Below are positions 25,044 to 33,176 of a stretch of DNA of 64,000 nucleotides, piece after piece. The notes below the pieces were generated by a model. The model did not search any database and was not told the origin of the DNA. It was given only the letters and a program-made list of their open reading frames with translations. The DNA lies in NCBI RefSeq assembly GCF_900113575.1, contig NZ_FOPV01000018.1:1-64000 (forward strand), in the 5' to 3' direction. Source of the stretch: Nitrosospira sp. Nsp14. GTDB lineage: Bacteria; Pseudomonadota; Gammaproteobacteria; Burkholderiales; Nitrosomonadaceae. The stretch's first letter is position 1, and each line of letters starts with the position of its first letter. Both the position numbers and the translations under genes were made by a program.

Positions 25044-25075
25044 GCCGCTGGCTTTCTCCCGAGCCGGCGGCTTTT
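25044..25075 (+). terminator. Rho-independent terminator after bfr
   Basis: GCCGCTGGC at 25044-25052 can pair with GCCGGCGGC at 25063-25071 (one G-U pair), with a 10-base loop. A TTTT run follows. It lies 14 bases after the bfr stop. Confidence 0.65.
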
Positions 25076-25137
25076 AGCCAGCCAGCCTGTACAAACGGCA
25101 AGCCAGCTTTTTTCTGACTTGTGACGGAGTATGGGCT

Positions 25138-26043
25138 GTGGAACACATAACAACCTCGGCGGTTTCACGCGCCGCCCTCCCTCTTCTGTTTTTCAAAGCG
25201 CCTCGCGCTGGCGCGATTCTGCTTGTCCCTCTCCGGGCCATGCGGTCGATATCTGCCGTTCTGATAGCCAATTTTCAGGGAAGCTCCGGTAGCGGAAAAA
25301 AGCACAAGTTCCTTCCGAACGTGTTTCCTCTTCAGCGGGCGATCGAACAGGTTTTCCGCGTTAGAGGCGGCCGGGTGCGGTCCGGTTGTGCTGATCCGTT
25401 CCCGACAACAAGTCGTGTGCAGGCAGGAGGTCGGAATAATTCCGCGGCCTTCTCACCCGCGGGAGCCTTGGCGGATGGTCATCAAGCGCTGTTGGAACGT
25501 ATTGATTTGCTTCAGCGCAGGCTTGCCGATGCCCGCATTTCCGTTCCGCAGGAGCCCGATTGGTTCCCGCTGGTCAAGACTGCAGGTGCCTGCGGCGAGG
25601 GACCGGGTGCCACCGGAAAACGGGGGCCCCACGTTGCACAAGCGGCAAAGAGTGCAAAATCTGCATTGCATCGCGCTACTTGCAATGAAAAAAAGGCGAT
25701 TTGGGAGGCCGGTTTTGATCTTGCGGCAGTGAAGCTCCTGTGTGTAGGGGGCCGGGCAGCGCTCTATCCCGAGTACAGCCGCCTGGTTCATGCGTCTGGA
25801 GGCATTTTATTCTTCTATCGAAGCGATCCAGGGGTTGGCGGAGAAAAGTTGTCGGAGCTGCTCGCCCAGGCTGATATGGTGATATGTCCGGTAGATTGCG
25901 TTAATCATCAGGCTTACTTCACTGTAAAGCGCTACTGCAAGTATTCCGGCACGCCTTACGTCGTGCTCGACCATTCCGATATACCCACCTTCAGTAAGGG
26001 GCTGGCAAAACTCGCAGAGCTGGTTTCATGCCCAGGCTCTTAG
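25138..26043 (+). CDS. DUF2325 domain protein
   Basis: Up to 301 residues from a GTG start. The last 110 residues are a DUF2325 domain: VKLLCVGGRAALYPEYSRLVHASGG, FYRSDPGVGGEKLSELLAQADMVICPVDCVNHQAYFTVKRYC and GTPYVVLDHSDIPTFSKGL. The Cys/His residues in the CPVDCVNH segment are typical of the family and may bind metal. The function of DUF2325 is unknown, though it is often near iron or metal genes. The first 190 residues are low in recognisable pattern and partly basic and Gly/Ser-rich, so the true start may be further in. It stands between bfr and the DUF4198 operon. Confidence 0.65.
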   Translation: MEHITTSAVSRAALPLLFFKAPRAGAILLVPLRAMRSISAVLIANFQGSSGSGKKHKFLPNVFPLQRAIEQVFRVRGGRVRSGCADPFPTTSRVQAGGRNNSAAFSPAGALADGHQALLERIDLLQRRLADARISVPQEPDWFPLVKTAGACGEGPGATGKRGPHVAQAAKSAKSALHRATCNEKKAIWEAGFDLAAVKLLCVGGRAALYPEYSRLVHASGGILFFYRSDPGVGGEKLSELLAQADMVICPVDCVNHQAYFTVKRYCKYSGTPYVVLDHSDIPTFSKGLAKLAELVSCPGS

Positions 26044-26238
26044 CCAGACGCAGGTTCGGTCTATCAAGTCTGCTTCGACGGCAGAAATCCGGTTTACCAG
26101 CGATAGCCACTACCTGATGAACTTGCAGCACGGGTGCTGAAGTGCCTGCTTGCGGTCTTCGACTCAAACGTTTGGGTAATTTGAATGTCCTGGCTACCTT
26201 GTCCAACAAGTTAACAAAAATCAATCTAAAGGAAAAAC

Positions 26239-26883
26239 ATGAAAATCGCGTCACTTGTCTCCGGGACTGTCGCCCTTTTTGGCTGCGCGCTAAGCCTGAA
26301 CGCCGGAGCGCATGCATTGTGGCTGGAGAGCGGTACGCCAGCCAGCAAGCTTTATTTTGGCGAATATGCCGAGAACCTCCGGGAAACCTCACCGGGAAGG
26401 CTCGACAGTATCGTTGAACCGGACGCAACGATCATTGACCAGGCGGGAACGGCAAAAGCGATCAGCCCAAGCCGTGAAAGTACGCACTTTTCTCTACCGG
26501 CGGGCGCGACGGTACTGATCCAGGCACGCCGCCAGCCGATACGAGCACCACAAGGGGACACGCCAACCCCTGTTCAACGGCGTTTTCTTTACGCTCGTCT
26601 GGGTGAAGGCGGCAGTTTACCGCTCGATATAAAGGGTAATGGCAATACGCTGCGCTTGACCTTCATGGGCGAGCCGGTACCAAAGGCTGAAATCGTCGTT
26701 ATCGCTCCCAGCGGCTGGGAGAAGCATCTACGCACCGACGAGAAAGGTGAAACTTCCTTTTCGCCACCCGAGCCCGGCCTCTACGTCATAGAGGCTAAGC
26801 ATGAACTGAACAAGCCCGGCGAATTCGAGGGCAAGGCATATGCGGTAGAGAGTCACAAGGTCACGCTCAGTCTTTACAAATGA
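26239..26883 (+). CDS. Exported DUF4198/NikM-like protein
   Basis: 214 residues. A Sec signal peptide (MKIASLVSGTVALFGCALSLNAGAHA) is followed by a mature start HALWLES, the usual beginning of DUF4198 proteins. The C-terminal half has an immunoglobulin-like pattern (GNTLRLTFMGEPVPKAEIVVIAPSGW, TDEKGETSFSPPEPGLYVIEAKHE). Such periplasmic proteins often sit beside TonB-dependent receptors or metal transporters and may bind a metal or chelate. A Shine-Dalgarno AAGGAAAA precedes the ATG. Its stop overlaps the start of the PepSY gene (ATGA), so the two are coupled. Confidence 0.82.
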   Translation: MKIASLVSGTVALFGCALSLNAGAHALWLESGTPASKLYFGEYAENLRETSPGRLDSIVEPDATIIDQAGTAKAISPSRESTHFSLPAGATVLIQARRQPIRAPQGDTPTPVQRRFLYARLGEGGSLPLDIKGNGNTLRLTFMGEPVPKAEIVVIAPSGWEKHLRTDEKGETSFSPPEPGLYVIEAKHELNKPGEFEGKAYAVESHKVTLSLYK

Positions 26884-27626
26884 GCATTTCTCAATCGCGC
26901 GCCCGCGTCAGCGAGCCATCTGAGCCAGGAGCTCGCGGGCAGAATGGGGGTCAGCCTTCGGGGGCTGAGCCACGCGGTTACCTTTTTCTGCCGCAATCAA
27001 TGAAGCGCGGGCGCTTTCTCGTCTGGCTACGGCGGACACACGCCTGGATCGGTCTCTGGGGCGCAGCGCTCGGCTTGTTGTTCGGCACTTCCGGCATTCT
27101 GCTCAACCACCGCAATGAGATGAAAATCCCCCTCGCGAGCCAGCATGAAACCCGGCAGACCTTGGTCCCGCCTATGGAAAGCCTGCAATCCGCCGAGGCC
27201 TTCGAGGCATGGCTGCGCTTGAACTTCAAACTGCCCGATGCCAAATCCCGTATCCAGAAGAAGCCGGGCGGGCCCGTGCCCTGGGGTGGGGGTCAAATAA
27301 TGCAACCCGAGAACTGGCGCGTCACGCTGACAACGCCCAATCTCAGCCTGAATGCCGAATACTGGCAGGGCGACACCGAGGCTCATATCGAGCAGAAGGA
27401 AGCCAATGCGTGGGCCACGCTGGCCAATTTTCACAAAGGCAGCGGTATGTCGAATGCCTGGATACTACTTACCGACACGCTGGCGGCCGGTTTATTGGTG
27501 CTGGCAATTACCGGCACACTGCTGTGGAGCCGCTTACATGGGCCCCGATTGATAGCAGCAGCACTGATCGGCACGACCCTTACTGCTTCAACCATTCTTA
27601 TGCTTACGACCCTCTCGTTGTCATGA
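26880..27626 (+). CDS. PepSY-associated membrane protein
   Basis: 248 residues. After a 45-residue cytosolic, Pro/Gly-rich lead-in comes WLRRTHAWIGLWGAALGLLFGTSGILLNHR, the classic PepSY-type first membrane helix with His residues. A periplasmic domain of about 110 residues follows (PESLQSAEAFEAWL, QPENWRVTLTTPNLSLNAEYW, LANFHKGSGMSNAWILLTD). Two closing helices end the protein. PepSY-TM proteins next to TonB receptors are often thought to reduce ferric siderophores in the periplasm or inner membrane. It overlaps the DUF4198 gene by 4 bases and precedes the receptor. Confidence 0.83.
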   Translation: MSISQSRARVSEPSEPGARGQNGGQPSGAEPRGYLFLPQSMKRGRFLVWLRRTHAWIGLWGAALGLLFGTSGILLNHRNEMKIPLASQHETRQTLVPPMESLQSAEAFEAWLRLNFKLPDAKSRIQKKPGGPVPWGGGQIMQPENWRVTLTTPNLSLNAEYWQGDTEAHIEQKEANAWATLANFHKGSGMSNAWILLTDTLAAGLLVLAITGTLLWSRLHGPRLIAAALIGTTLTASTILMLTTLSLS

Positions 27627-27793
27627 AAGTGGTCCGATAACGAACGTCAAGCCCCGGGACCCAACAGCAAGTATAAATATGTAAATTTCATCCCCTCCTG
27701 CCCCGTTCCAACGGAGCAAAGGCGTTCCATAGCCCGCCATAAGCCCTCCGCTTGTAGCCAGCCAGCTCACAAAAAACAACAGAGAGACTACAA

Positions 27794-29971
27794 GTGAAAC
27801 CGTTACACAAATTCAAACGCAGGCATCGTCAGATTGGCCCTATTACCCTATTGTCATTAGGGATGCTGGCGGCACCTTTAAGCGTGGTCGCGCAGGAGAC
27901 CCAGGCTGGCAAGGAAAAAGATAACCCGTTGCCGGAGATCAAGATCACCACGGGCCGGGTTCGCCCCGGCACGCTGGAGGATGTGGCGCGAACAGGGAGC
28001 AAGACCGATACGCCACTACGGGATATCCCCGCGAGCGTCGACGTGGTGCCCGCGAGCATACTAAAGGAGCAAGGGGCCATTACCATGAACGATGCTATGC
28101 GCAACGTTCCTAGTGTCCAGCCGTTGATGGGGGGTGGCTATGGGTTTGGCAACAGCTTTACTTCGCGTGGTCTTTCCCTGAGCTTTTTACGCGACGATAT
28201 TCCTGACGGATCTGCGCAAAACAGCTACTTCCGTACGATGTACGACGTCGATCGCATCGAAGTATTGAAGGGCCCCGGTTCGGCGCTATTTGGTGTTGCC
28301 GGACCGGGCGGCAGCATCAACATCATCACCAAAAAGCCACGAAACCAGTTCGACCTCACCGCAGGCACCATGCTTGGCAGTTTCGGTACCCGCAATGGTT
28401 TTGTCGACTTGACAGGTCCGCTCGGGCAGCGCTTCGCGGGTCGCGCAATCGCCAATCTTGAGCATACAGATGGGTTCCGCGGGCTTGAGCGTAATATTTT
28501 CGAGGCCTCCCCGAGCTTGCTGTGGCGATTGGCCGACGATAAAACGCTTTTGATTGACTACGATCACCGCGAAATGAAGATCAAGCCGGATAACTACGGC
28601 ATACTTTTTGACTTCAATTCCAATATCGCCAATGTTTCGCGCAATAACCGCTACTACAGTCCATTCAACAAGACAGATCATACGATCAATCGCCTCGGGC
28701 TCACCCATAACTGGGCAATATCAGACACGTTGAGCATGCGTACCGCATTCGTATACGATGCCCGTACACTCGAGATCGTGCGAAACGGGGGCGGCAATCA
28801 AGGGAATGCGCTCGGCGTGTCGACTGGGCGCGATGCCCGTCAGCAATTCGATAACGCGGGCTACACCGTATTGCAGAATGAATTCATATGGAAAACAAGT
28901 ACCGGACCGGTTAAACACACATTTTTGGGGGGATTTGAATACAAGAACACTGATATCAATACGGTGCGCGGTGATTACACCTTATCGTCCATCAATATTT
29001 TTAATCCTGTCAATGTGGAAACCTCCTTGAACGGACTCACGCGCAGGCCCATTTTCGACCGCAGGATTACCAGCGATCAAACGTCGTTCTATGCGCAGGA
29101 TCAGATAGATTTGACGAAACAATTCAAACTTCGCCTCGGCATAAGAAACGACCTGGTGCAGTACAGCGACAAGGGATTTCAGCTGGTATCAGGAAACTAT
29201 GGCTATCGTGAGATTGAGAAAACCAAATCCTTGACCACCTATTCCACGGGCGGTGTCTACCAGCCAACGGAATATCTCGCGTTTTACGCCGGCTATAGCA
29301 CAGGCGCATTCATTAATCTCGCCACCGAGGCGCAGGCGGTCTCCCGGTCACCGGAAACTTCAGACCAGATAGAAGTGGGCGCAAAAACCACTCTGCTGGA
29401 CGGCAAGGCCGATTTGAACGTTGCGCTTTTTCAGACAAGCCGTAATAACTACTTCGTCATTTTGCCCGGTTCTGGGGGGCAGGCTACCCAGGATGGCAAG
29501 GATCGATCGAGGGGCGTGGAAGTTTCGCTGGGTTTGAGGCCCGTGGCGGGATTGAACATCATCGGCAGTGGAGTATGGATGGATCCGGAAACATTGGCTC
29601 AGAATGTCGCTACCAATGCCGTTCTTGGCATCACCGGAAGTGTTTACGGAACGCGGCCTGTGGGAGTCGCTACTCACGCGGCCAACTTATGGAGTACCTA
29701 CCAGATCCAAAACGGTTTCGCGCGCGGTTTGACGTTCGGCTTTGGCTTGACCTACAAGGGCGATACGTTCGCGGATAGCCTGAACCTGCTGCGTGTGCCA
29801 TCTTATGTCGTTTTCGATGCCGCCGTGTCCTATCGCATAAAAAGAATGGATCTGGCGGTCAATATTAGAAATCTTACGGACAAAACCTACTTTACCAACG
29901 CAACATTCGCCGGTGCATTGCCGGGGGACCCCCTTAGCGCGTACGGTTCGATCCGTTTCAATTTCAACTAG
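27794..29971 (+). CDS. TonB-dependent siderophore receptor
   Basis: 725 residues from a GTG start, with a signal peptide ending near VVAQE. The plug domain (about 65-175) has TPLRDIPASVDVVPASILKEQGA, the usual siderophore-receptor form, and DRIEVLKGPGSALFGVAGPGGSINIITKKP. The 22-strand barrel follows and ends in GSIRFNFN; most receptors end in Phe, here one Asn follows it. There is no extra N-terminal signalling domain, so no FecA-type sigma regulation is expected. It lies about 170 bases after the PepSY gene. The ligand cannot be deduced; ferric hydroxamate-type siderophores are common for this subgroup. Confidence 0.93.
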   Translation: MKPLHKFKRRHRQIGPITLLSLGMLAAPLSVVAQETQAGKEKDNPLPEIKITTGRVRPGTLEDVARTGSKTDTPLRDIPASVDVVPASILKEQGAITMNDAMRNVPSVQPLMGGGYGFGNSFTSRGLSLSFLRDDIPDGSAQNSYFRTMYDVDRIEVLKGPGSALFGVAGPGGSINIITKKPRNQFDLTAGTMLGSFGTRNGFVDLTGPLGQRFAGRAIANLEHTDGFRGLERNIFEASPSLLWRLADDKTLLIDYDHREMKIKPDNYGILFDFNSNIANVSRNNRYYSPFNKTDHTINRLGLTHNWAISDTLSMRTAFVYDARTLEIVRNGGGNQGNALGVSTGRDARQQFDNAGYTVLQNEFIWKTSTGPVKHTFLGGFEYKNTDINTVRGDYTLSSINIFNPVNVETSLNGLTRRPIFDRRITSDQTSFYAQDQIDLTKQFKLRLGIRNDLVQYSDKGFQLVSGNYGYREIEKTKSLTTYSTGGVYQPTEYLAFYAGYSTGAFINLATEAQAVSRSPETSDQIEVGAKTTLLDGKADLNVALFQTSRNNYFVILPGSGGQATQDGKDRSRGVEVSLGLRPVAGLNIIGSGVWMDPETLAQNVATNAVLGITGSVYGTRPVGVATHAANLWSTYQIQNGFARGLTFGFGLTYKGDTFADSLNLLRVPSYVVFDAAVSYRIKRMDLAVNIRNLTDKTYFTNATFAGALPGDPLSAYGSIRFNFN

Positions 29972-30540
29972 GAAAAAACTTGCCAGAGATAGAACCCTTG
30001 TTTTGTTATCTGACGTTCGATAATGACTGCGGTGCAGCAACCCTAGCTCGCGGAAATACCAGTGCAATCCATTTCCTCTTTGCGCAATTAGCGTAAAGAT
30101 TTTAGCTGCGTGGCTTGCGCCAAGCAATGCCATCACGGTTTGCGGGATACGGCCGCCTTCCGACCAAGGAACAAGTGCGCCATTTCCCCCGCGCCCGCTG
30201 CTACCTGCCCACGTGCAGTCCATCGCATCCAGGCGGTGCATACCCCCGATGCGAGTTCCGCCCGAAATCCTGACAAAGTGCTCTGTTATCCCATTGTCCA
30301 GGATGGCGCGATCTCTAAAGCCTAAAGCGCACCACTCGCTTGTCACCAAGAGCCCGCCCCCAAATGCTCCCTTTTGCGCCTCATCCAAAATCCGTTTTCG
30401 ACTGCGAAAACACGAGAGTGGCCTCTTGAAATGCCATTTTTCAGGGGAAATTCCGCCTCAAAAACCACGTCGAAGCATAGCTCCCGCTAACCGCTAAAAG
30501 CCGCTCCAGTAAACGGTTTCCAGGAATACTCAGCATTTGT
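29972..30540. other. Long intergenic region before luxI
   Basis: About 570 bases without a supportable gene. A 233-codon frame on the minus strand (29687-30388) spans the receptor 3' end and this region, but it overlaps a strong gene and has no recognisable domain. Short plus-strand frames in 30110-30500 are also unconvincing. The stretch could be an eroded gene or a large regulatory region for luxI; only the lux box at its right end is recognisable. Confidence 0.5.
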
Positions 30541-30560
30541 TCCTGTAAGATTTTACAGCT
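30541..30560. promoter_or_regulatory. lux box (LuxR-type operator) before luxI
   Basis: TCCTGTAAGATTTTACAGCT has arms CTGTAA and TTACAG around GATT. It matches the Vibrio fischeri lux box (ACCTGTAGGATCGTACAGGT) at 15 of 20 positions. Its centre is about 57 bases before the luxI ATG at 30608. A weak -10 (TCATAG, 30585-30590) would put the box near -46, the normal place for LuxR activation. The expected effect is AHL-dependent positive feedback on luxI. Confidence 0.85.
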
Positions 30561-30607
30561 ATCCCGGGGCCTCGTTCCGTTGTTTCATAGCATCGTCATA
30601 ACCAACG

Positions 30608-31237
30608 ATGGATGCGAAACAAATGGGACAAATAATGCTTGCGCAACACGGGAACGGCTCTCTAGATCAACGGGCAGCGATGGGAATGTATCAACTGCGA
30701 CACGAGGTTTTCCATGATCGGCTTGGCTGGGAAGTTACAACGGATAATGGGATGGAGCACGACGAGTTCGATCATGCCGACCCTGTATATGTATTGGCCA
30801 AAGGCGACGAAGATGAGGTATTGGGCTGCTGGCGGCTTCTCCCAACTATGGGCCCCAACATGCTGCGGGACACGTTTCCACAACTCCTGCATGGACAGCG
30901 GGCGCCCCAACAACCGGATGTGTGGGAGCTAAGCCGCTTCGCGGTGACGGTTCCCAAATACGAAAGCGCGGGGTTCGGCTTCAGCGAAATTCCTGTAAAA
31001 ATGATGCAGACCTTGTTCGACTTCGCTCGGCACAACGGTATCACCCGTTATGTTACCGTGACCACCGTTGCCGTAGAGAGGCTGATACGCAGGCTGGGGG
31101 TCAACGTTTCACGGCTGGGCCCTCCCATTAAAATCGGCCGTGTCATGACCGTCGCTTGCTACATCGAAATTGACGAGGTTACGGAATTTGCCTTGTTCGG
31201 CACGCTTCCGGAGAACGCGCAGAGGAAAGCAGCGTGA
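30608..31237 (+). CDS. luxI: Acyl-homoserine lactone synthase (LuxI family)
   Basis: 209 residues from the first ATG. All residues conserved in LuxI-type synthases can be placed: Arg31, Phe35 and Trp41 in YQLRHEVFHDRLGW, Asp52 and Asp55 in HDEFDHADPVY, Arg76 in LGCWRLLPT, Phe90 in RDTFPQLL, and Glu107 and Arg110 in VWELSRFAV. It should make an AHL from SAM and an acyl-ACP. Nitrosospira multiformis has a synthase of this kind, reported to make long-chain AHLs. Internal ATGs at codons 6 and 10 fit the usual N-terminal length slightly better, so the start is not certain. The stop overlaps the next gene by 4 bases. Confidence 0.95.
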   Translation: MDAKQMGQIMLAQHGNGSLDQRAAMGMYQLRHEVFHDRLGWEVTTDNGMEHDEFDHADPVYVLAKGDEDEVLGCWRLLPTMGPNMLRDTFPQLLHGQRAPQQPDVWELSRFAVTVPKYESAGFGFSEIPVKMMQTLFDFARHNGITRYVTVTTVAVERLIRRLGVNVSRLGPPIKIGRVMTVACYIEIDEVTEFALFGTLPENAQRKAA

Positions 31238-31722
31238 ATATCCTGGTCGTGGGGGAAAGACAAGATACGCGTCGCATTCTGCAGATGCTGCTTGATAAAT
31301 CGAGGCACAGGCTGGAGCGGGTATCGTTGGAAGATTTTTCGGAACCGGATCTTGAATCCTACGATATGGTTCTTGTGGATGGCGCGGTTCAGGATTGCAC
31401 ACAACAGTTGAATCTCCTGCAGTGGATCCGGGAGGCAAGGCGGCGTTATCCGCATCTGCCCGTGGCGGTGATGAACAATGTCGGGTCTCAGGTGATTCGG
31501 GAAGGACGTGATCCACGCGACGAAGCGTTGCAGCATACTTGCGGAATCGTTGAGTCCAGCAATGGGGTATTGAATATGCGCTGCCGTCTGCGTGAAATTG
31601 CACTGGGGGAAACCGCCGCGCTTGTGCGGGAGGAGTGCGAGCGGCCGTTGCTGGAGCCGATTACTTTCGAATATTCGGGCCGGGAAGGGAATGCCGGCGG
31701 AGCAAAAGAAGCGGGGGCGTGA
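31234..31722 (+). CDS. Degenerate receiver-domain protein coupled to luxI
   Basis: 162 residues from a GTG whose GTGA overlaps the luxI stop. The fold resembles a response-regulator receiver: MNILVVGERQDTRRIL at the start and DMVLVDGAVQD at the acceptor strand. The active site is not intact. The acidic pair is replaced (GE instead of DD), the Thr/Ser after the fourth strand is Asn (VMNNVG), and the conserved Lys is absent (CGIVESSNGV). So it is probably a pseudo-receiver that does not use phosphate in the normal way. After about residue 125 there is an extra charged tail with no domain. Translational coupling suggests a role tied to AHL synthesis or response. Confidence 0.7.
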   Translation: MNILVVGERQDTRRILQMLLDKSRHRLERVSLEDFSEPDLESYDMVLVDGAVQDCTQQLNLLQWIREARRRYPHLPVAVMNNVGSQVIREGRDPRDEALQHTCGIVESSNGVLNMRCRLREIALGETAALVREECERPLLEPITFEYSGREGNAGGAKEAGA

Positions 31723-31921
31723 CGGTGAGCATCTTGCGATCCACATCCGCTCCCCGTTATTGCCGGCGCCAACTGCATTGACGGGTCTGGCAAAAACTCA
31801 TCATTGTATTTATAAAACTTTCATAAAACGTTCATCGCAACGCCATCTCTTCCAGGTAGCCTGAACAGGCCAGCAAAGTATTTAAAGTCGTTGGCGAAAT
31901 TTGTTCATCATAGGAGGGAAT

Positions 31922-32131
31922 ATGAAATCCCAGCTACCTGCGTTAATAATGCTGCTGTCGGAATTCTGGAAGCCCATTCAAGCTGGAGATAGCACGAAGG
32001 GACGTACTTTCCAGTCCGGCCGAAGCTTCGGCATTAACCCAACCCCCGCAATCGGTGAAGCCGGCAATTTTCTGCCGTCCATGTCTCGTGGCGCACCATG
32101 GGCTAGAAGCAAAAAGAAACGATTCGGCTAA
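31922..32131 (+). CDS. Small ORF, unrecognised (69 aa)
   Basis: A very strong Shine-Dalgarno (AGGAGGG, 31911-31917) stands just before the ATG, which argues for translation. The protein starts MKSQLPALIMLLSEFWKP and is Gly/Ser/Pro-rich in the middle, ending in a very basic SKKKRFG. There is no clear signal peptide (the hydrophobic run is short) and no known motif. It lies 200 bases after the pseudo-receiver gene and could be read from the same lux-controlled transcript or its own promoter. I do not recognise it. Confidence 0.5.
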   Translation: MKSQLPALIMLLSEFWKPIQAGDSTKGRTFQSGRSFGINPTPAIGEAGNFLPSMSRGAPWARSKKKRFG

Positions 32132-32150
32132 GGCGGATCAGGTGAATGCA

Positions 32151-32285
32151 ATGCAACATACCGAGTTTCAGGCTCAATACAATCATCGGGCATCTTTCTC
32201 CAGCACTGACGGTTTCGTGGCCCCGAAGATTCCTACAAGCAATACTCGATCTCGGGCATACCTATACGACGGGTTTGTAAAATGA
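32151..32285 (+). CDS. Small ORF, unrecognised (44 aa)
   Basis: MQHTEFQAQYNHRASF is the start; a GTG three codons earlier is also open. The protein is rich in Ser, Thr and aromatic residues and ends YLYDGFVK. It begins 19 bases after the 69-residue ORF and its TGA overlaps the ATG of the next ORF (ATGA), which suggests coupled translation of the two. There is no known domain. Coding status rests on spacing, overlap and the neighbouring strong ribosome binding site. Confidence 0.4.
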   Translation: MQHTEFQAQYNHRASFSSTDGFVAPKIPTSNTRSRAYLYDGFVK

Positions 32286-32500
32286 CGATGAGCACAATAG
32301 AGGCGGGAGCGAATCTCGGTGAAGTTGAGGGTCAAAGCGGCCATTCTTCACCTTCCATCGACTTAAACAATGTTGACGCGCTTTGCTCCCTCATGAAAAT
32401 GTATGAATCCGGTCAGGTTCTGGATGAGGAGGAGAGCGAAGTGGATCTGATGATTCAGCTGAGCGGAATGGTATATAGCGATACGCGTTCCGCCGACTAG
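32282..32500 (+). CDS. Small acidic ORF, unrecognised (72 aa)
   Basis: 72 residues, strongly acidic in the second half (VLDEEESEVDLMIQLSG), beginning MTMSTIEAGANLGEVEG. The LNNVDALCSLMKMYESGQ stretch looks like an amphipathic helix. No known family is recognised. It overlaps the preceding ORF by 4 bases. The acidic character contrasts with the basic tail of the first small ORF (31922-32131), so the products could interact; that is speculation. The region after it is short, then a convergent ferritin-like gene. Confidence 0.45.
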   Translation: MTMSTIEAGANLGEVEGQSGHSSPSIDLNNVDALCSLMKMYESGQVLDEEESEVDLMIQLSGMVYSDTRSAD

Positions 32501-32553
32501 CGCGGCTCGGCGGCAAACAGGTAGTCGCCCACCCTATCTCCTATTCCTATCGC

Positions 32554-33054
32554 CTATCGTTTTTTCTTTTTAGGCGCTTCACTTGCGGGCCCCTTACTTG
32601 TAGGCGCTTCATATACCGCGGTTGTACCGGTCCGGCGCAGCATTTTATTCACTTCGTCGGCGTGCAGCTCTTCCTCGACAATCAGGCTTCGCGCATAATC
32701 TTCCAGTACTACCGATTTGCCTTGGGTCAGTTCCAAGAGCTCATAGTAGGCTGCGCATGCCTCTCCTTCGTGCGCCAGGGATTCCCTAAGTATATCCGCA
32801 ATGTCATGATGATGCGTCTCAAGCAGAGGTCCGATCGACAGCGAAGGATATCCGCCTAATAGCGTGACAAGCTCACCCGCGCGGTGGGCATGCAGCAGGC
32901 CTTCTTCCGCCTGCGCCTTGAGCCATTCCACGACTGGAATTCGATTGTAGCCGTAGACCATCAATGAATAATGCGTGTAACGCACAACGCCCGCCAATTC
33001 AAGCTCCATGATCCTGTTCAACAATCCAACCGCCCTGTCTTTATCGAAGTTCAT
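32554..33054 (-). CDS. Ferritin-like (bacterioferritin/DPS-type) protein with basic tail
   Basis: 166 residues from the ATG at 33054, which has AAGGAG seven bases before it; further in-frame codons upstream are less likely. It is four-helix ferritin-like: ELELAGVVRYTHYSLMVYG, EEGLLHAHRAGELVTLLGG, LAHEGEACAAYYELLEL and IVEEELHADEVNKML give the E-x-x-H type metal ligands. This is the group often annotated as bacterioferritin but shorter in iron-binding detail than Bfr. The C-terminus is lysine-rich (SEAPKKKKR). It is about 120 bases downstream of the peroxiredoxin gene in the same direction, so a shared oxidative-stress role is plausible. Confidence 0.82.
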   Translation of the reverse strand: MNFDKDRAVGLLNRIMELELAGVVRYTHYSLMVYGYNRIPVVEWLKAQAEEGLLHAHRAGELVTLLGGYPSLSIGPLLETHHHDIADILRESLAHEGEACAAYYELLELTQGKSVVLEDYARSLIVEEELHADEVNKMLRRTGTTAVYEAPTSKGPASEAPKKKKR

Positions 33055-33176
33055 GCGCTTCTCCTTGTTCATTGCAAAAATCCAGGTGGGTGCCGCGTTC
33101 ACTATTACGCGGCCAGCAGCAGGCCGCGCCGTTTTTCGTCTCTTTAAAGTCTCGCTTTATTAAAGCCTGCTGTGCT

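Noticed and set aside
29687-30388. 233-codon minus-strand frame across the receptor 3' end
   Set aside because: Overlaps a very strong TonB receptor gene, has no recognisable domain, and runs antisense to it; likely a chance frame in GC-rich DNA.
31840-31880. GCCTG-AA-CAGGC inverted repeat before the small ORFs as a second lux box
   Set aside because: The spacer and arm sequence do not fit the CTGTA-N-TACAG pattern.
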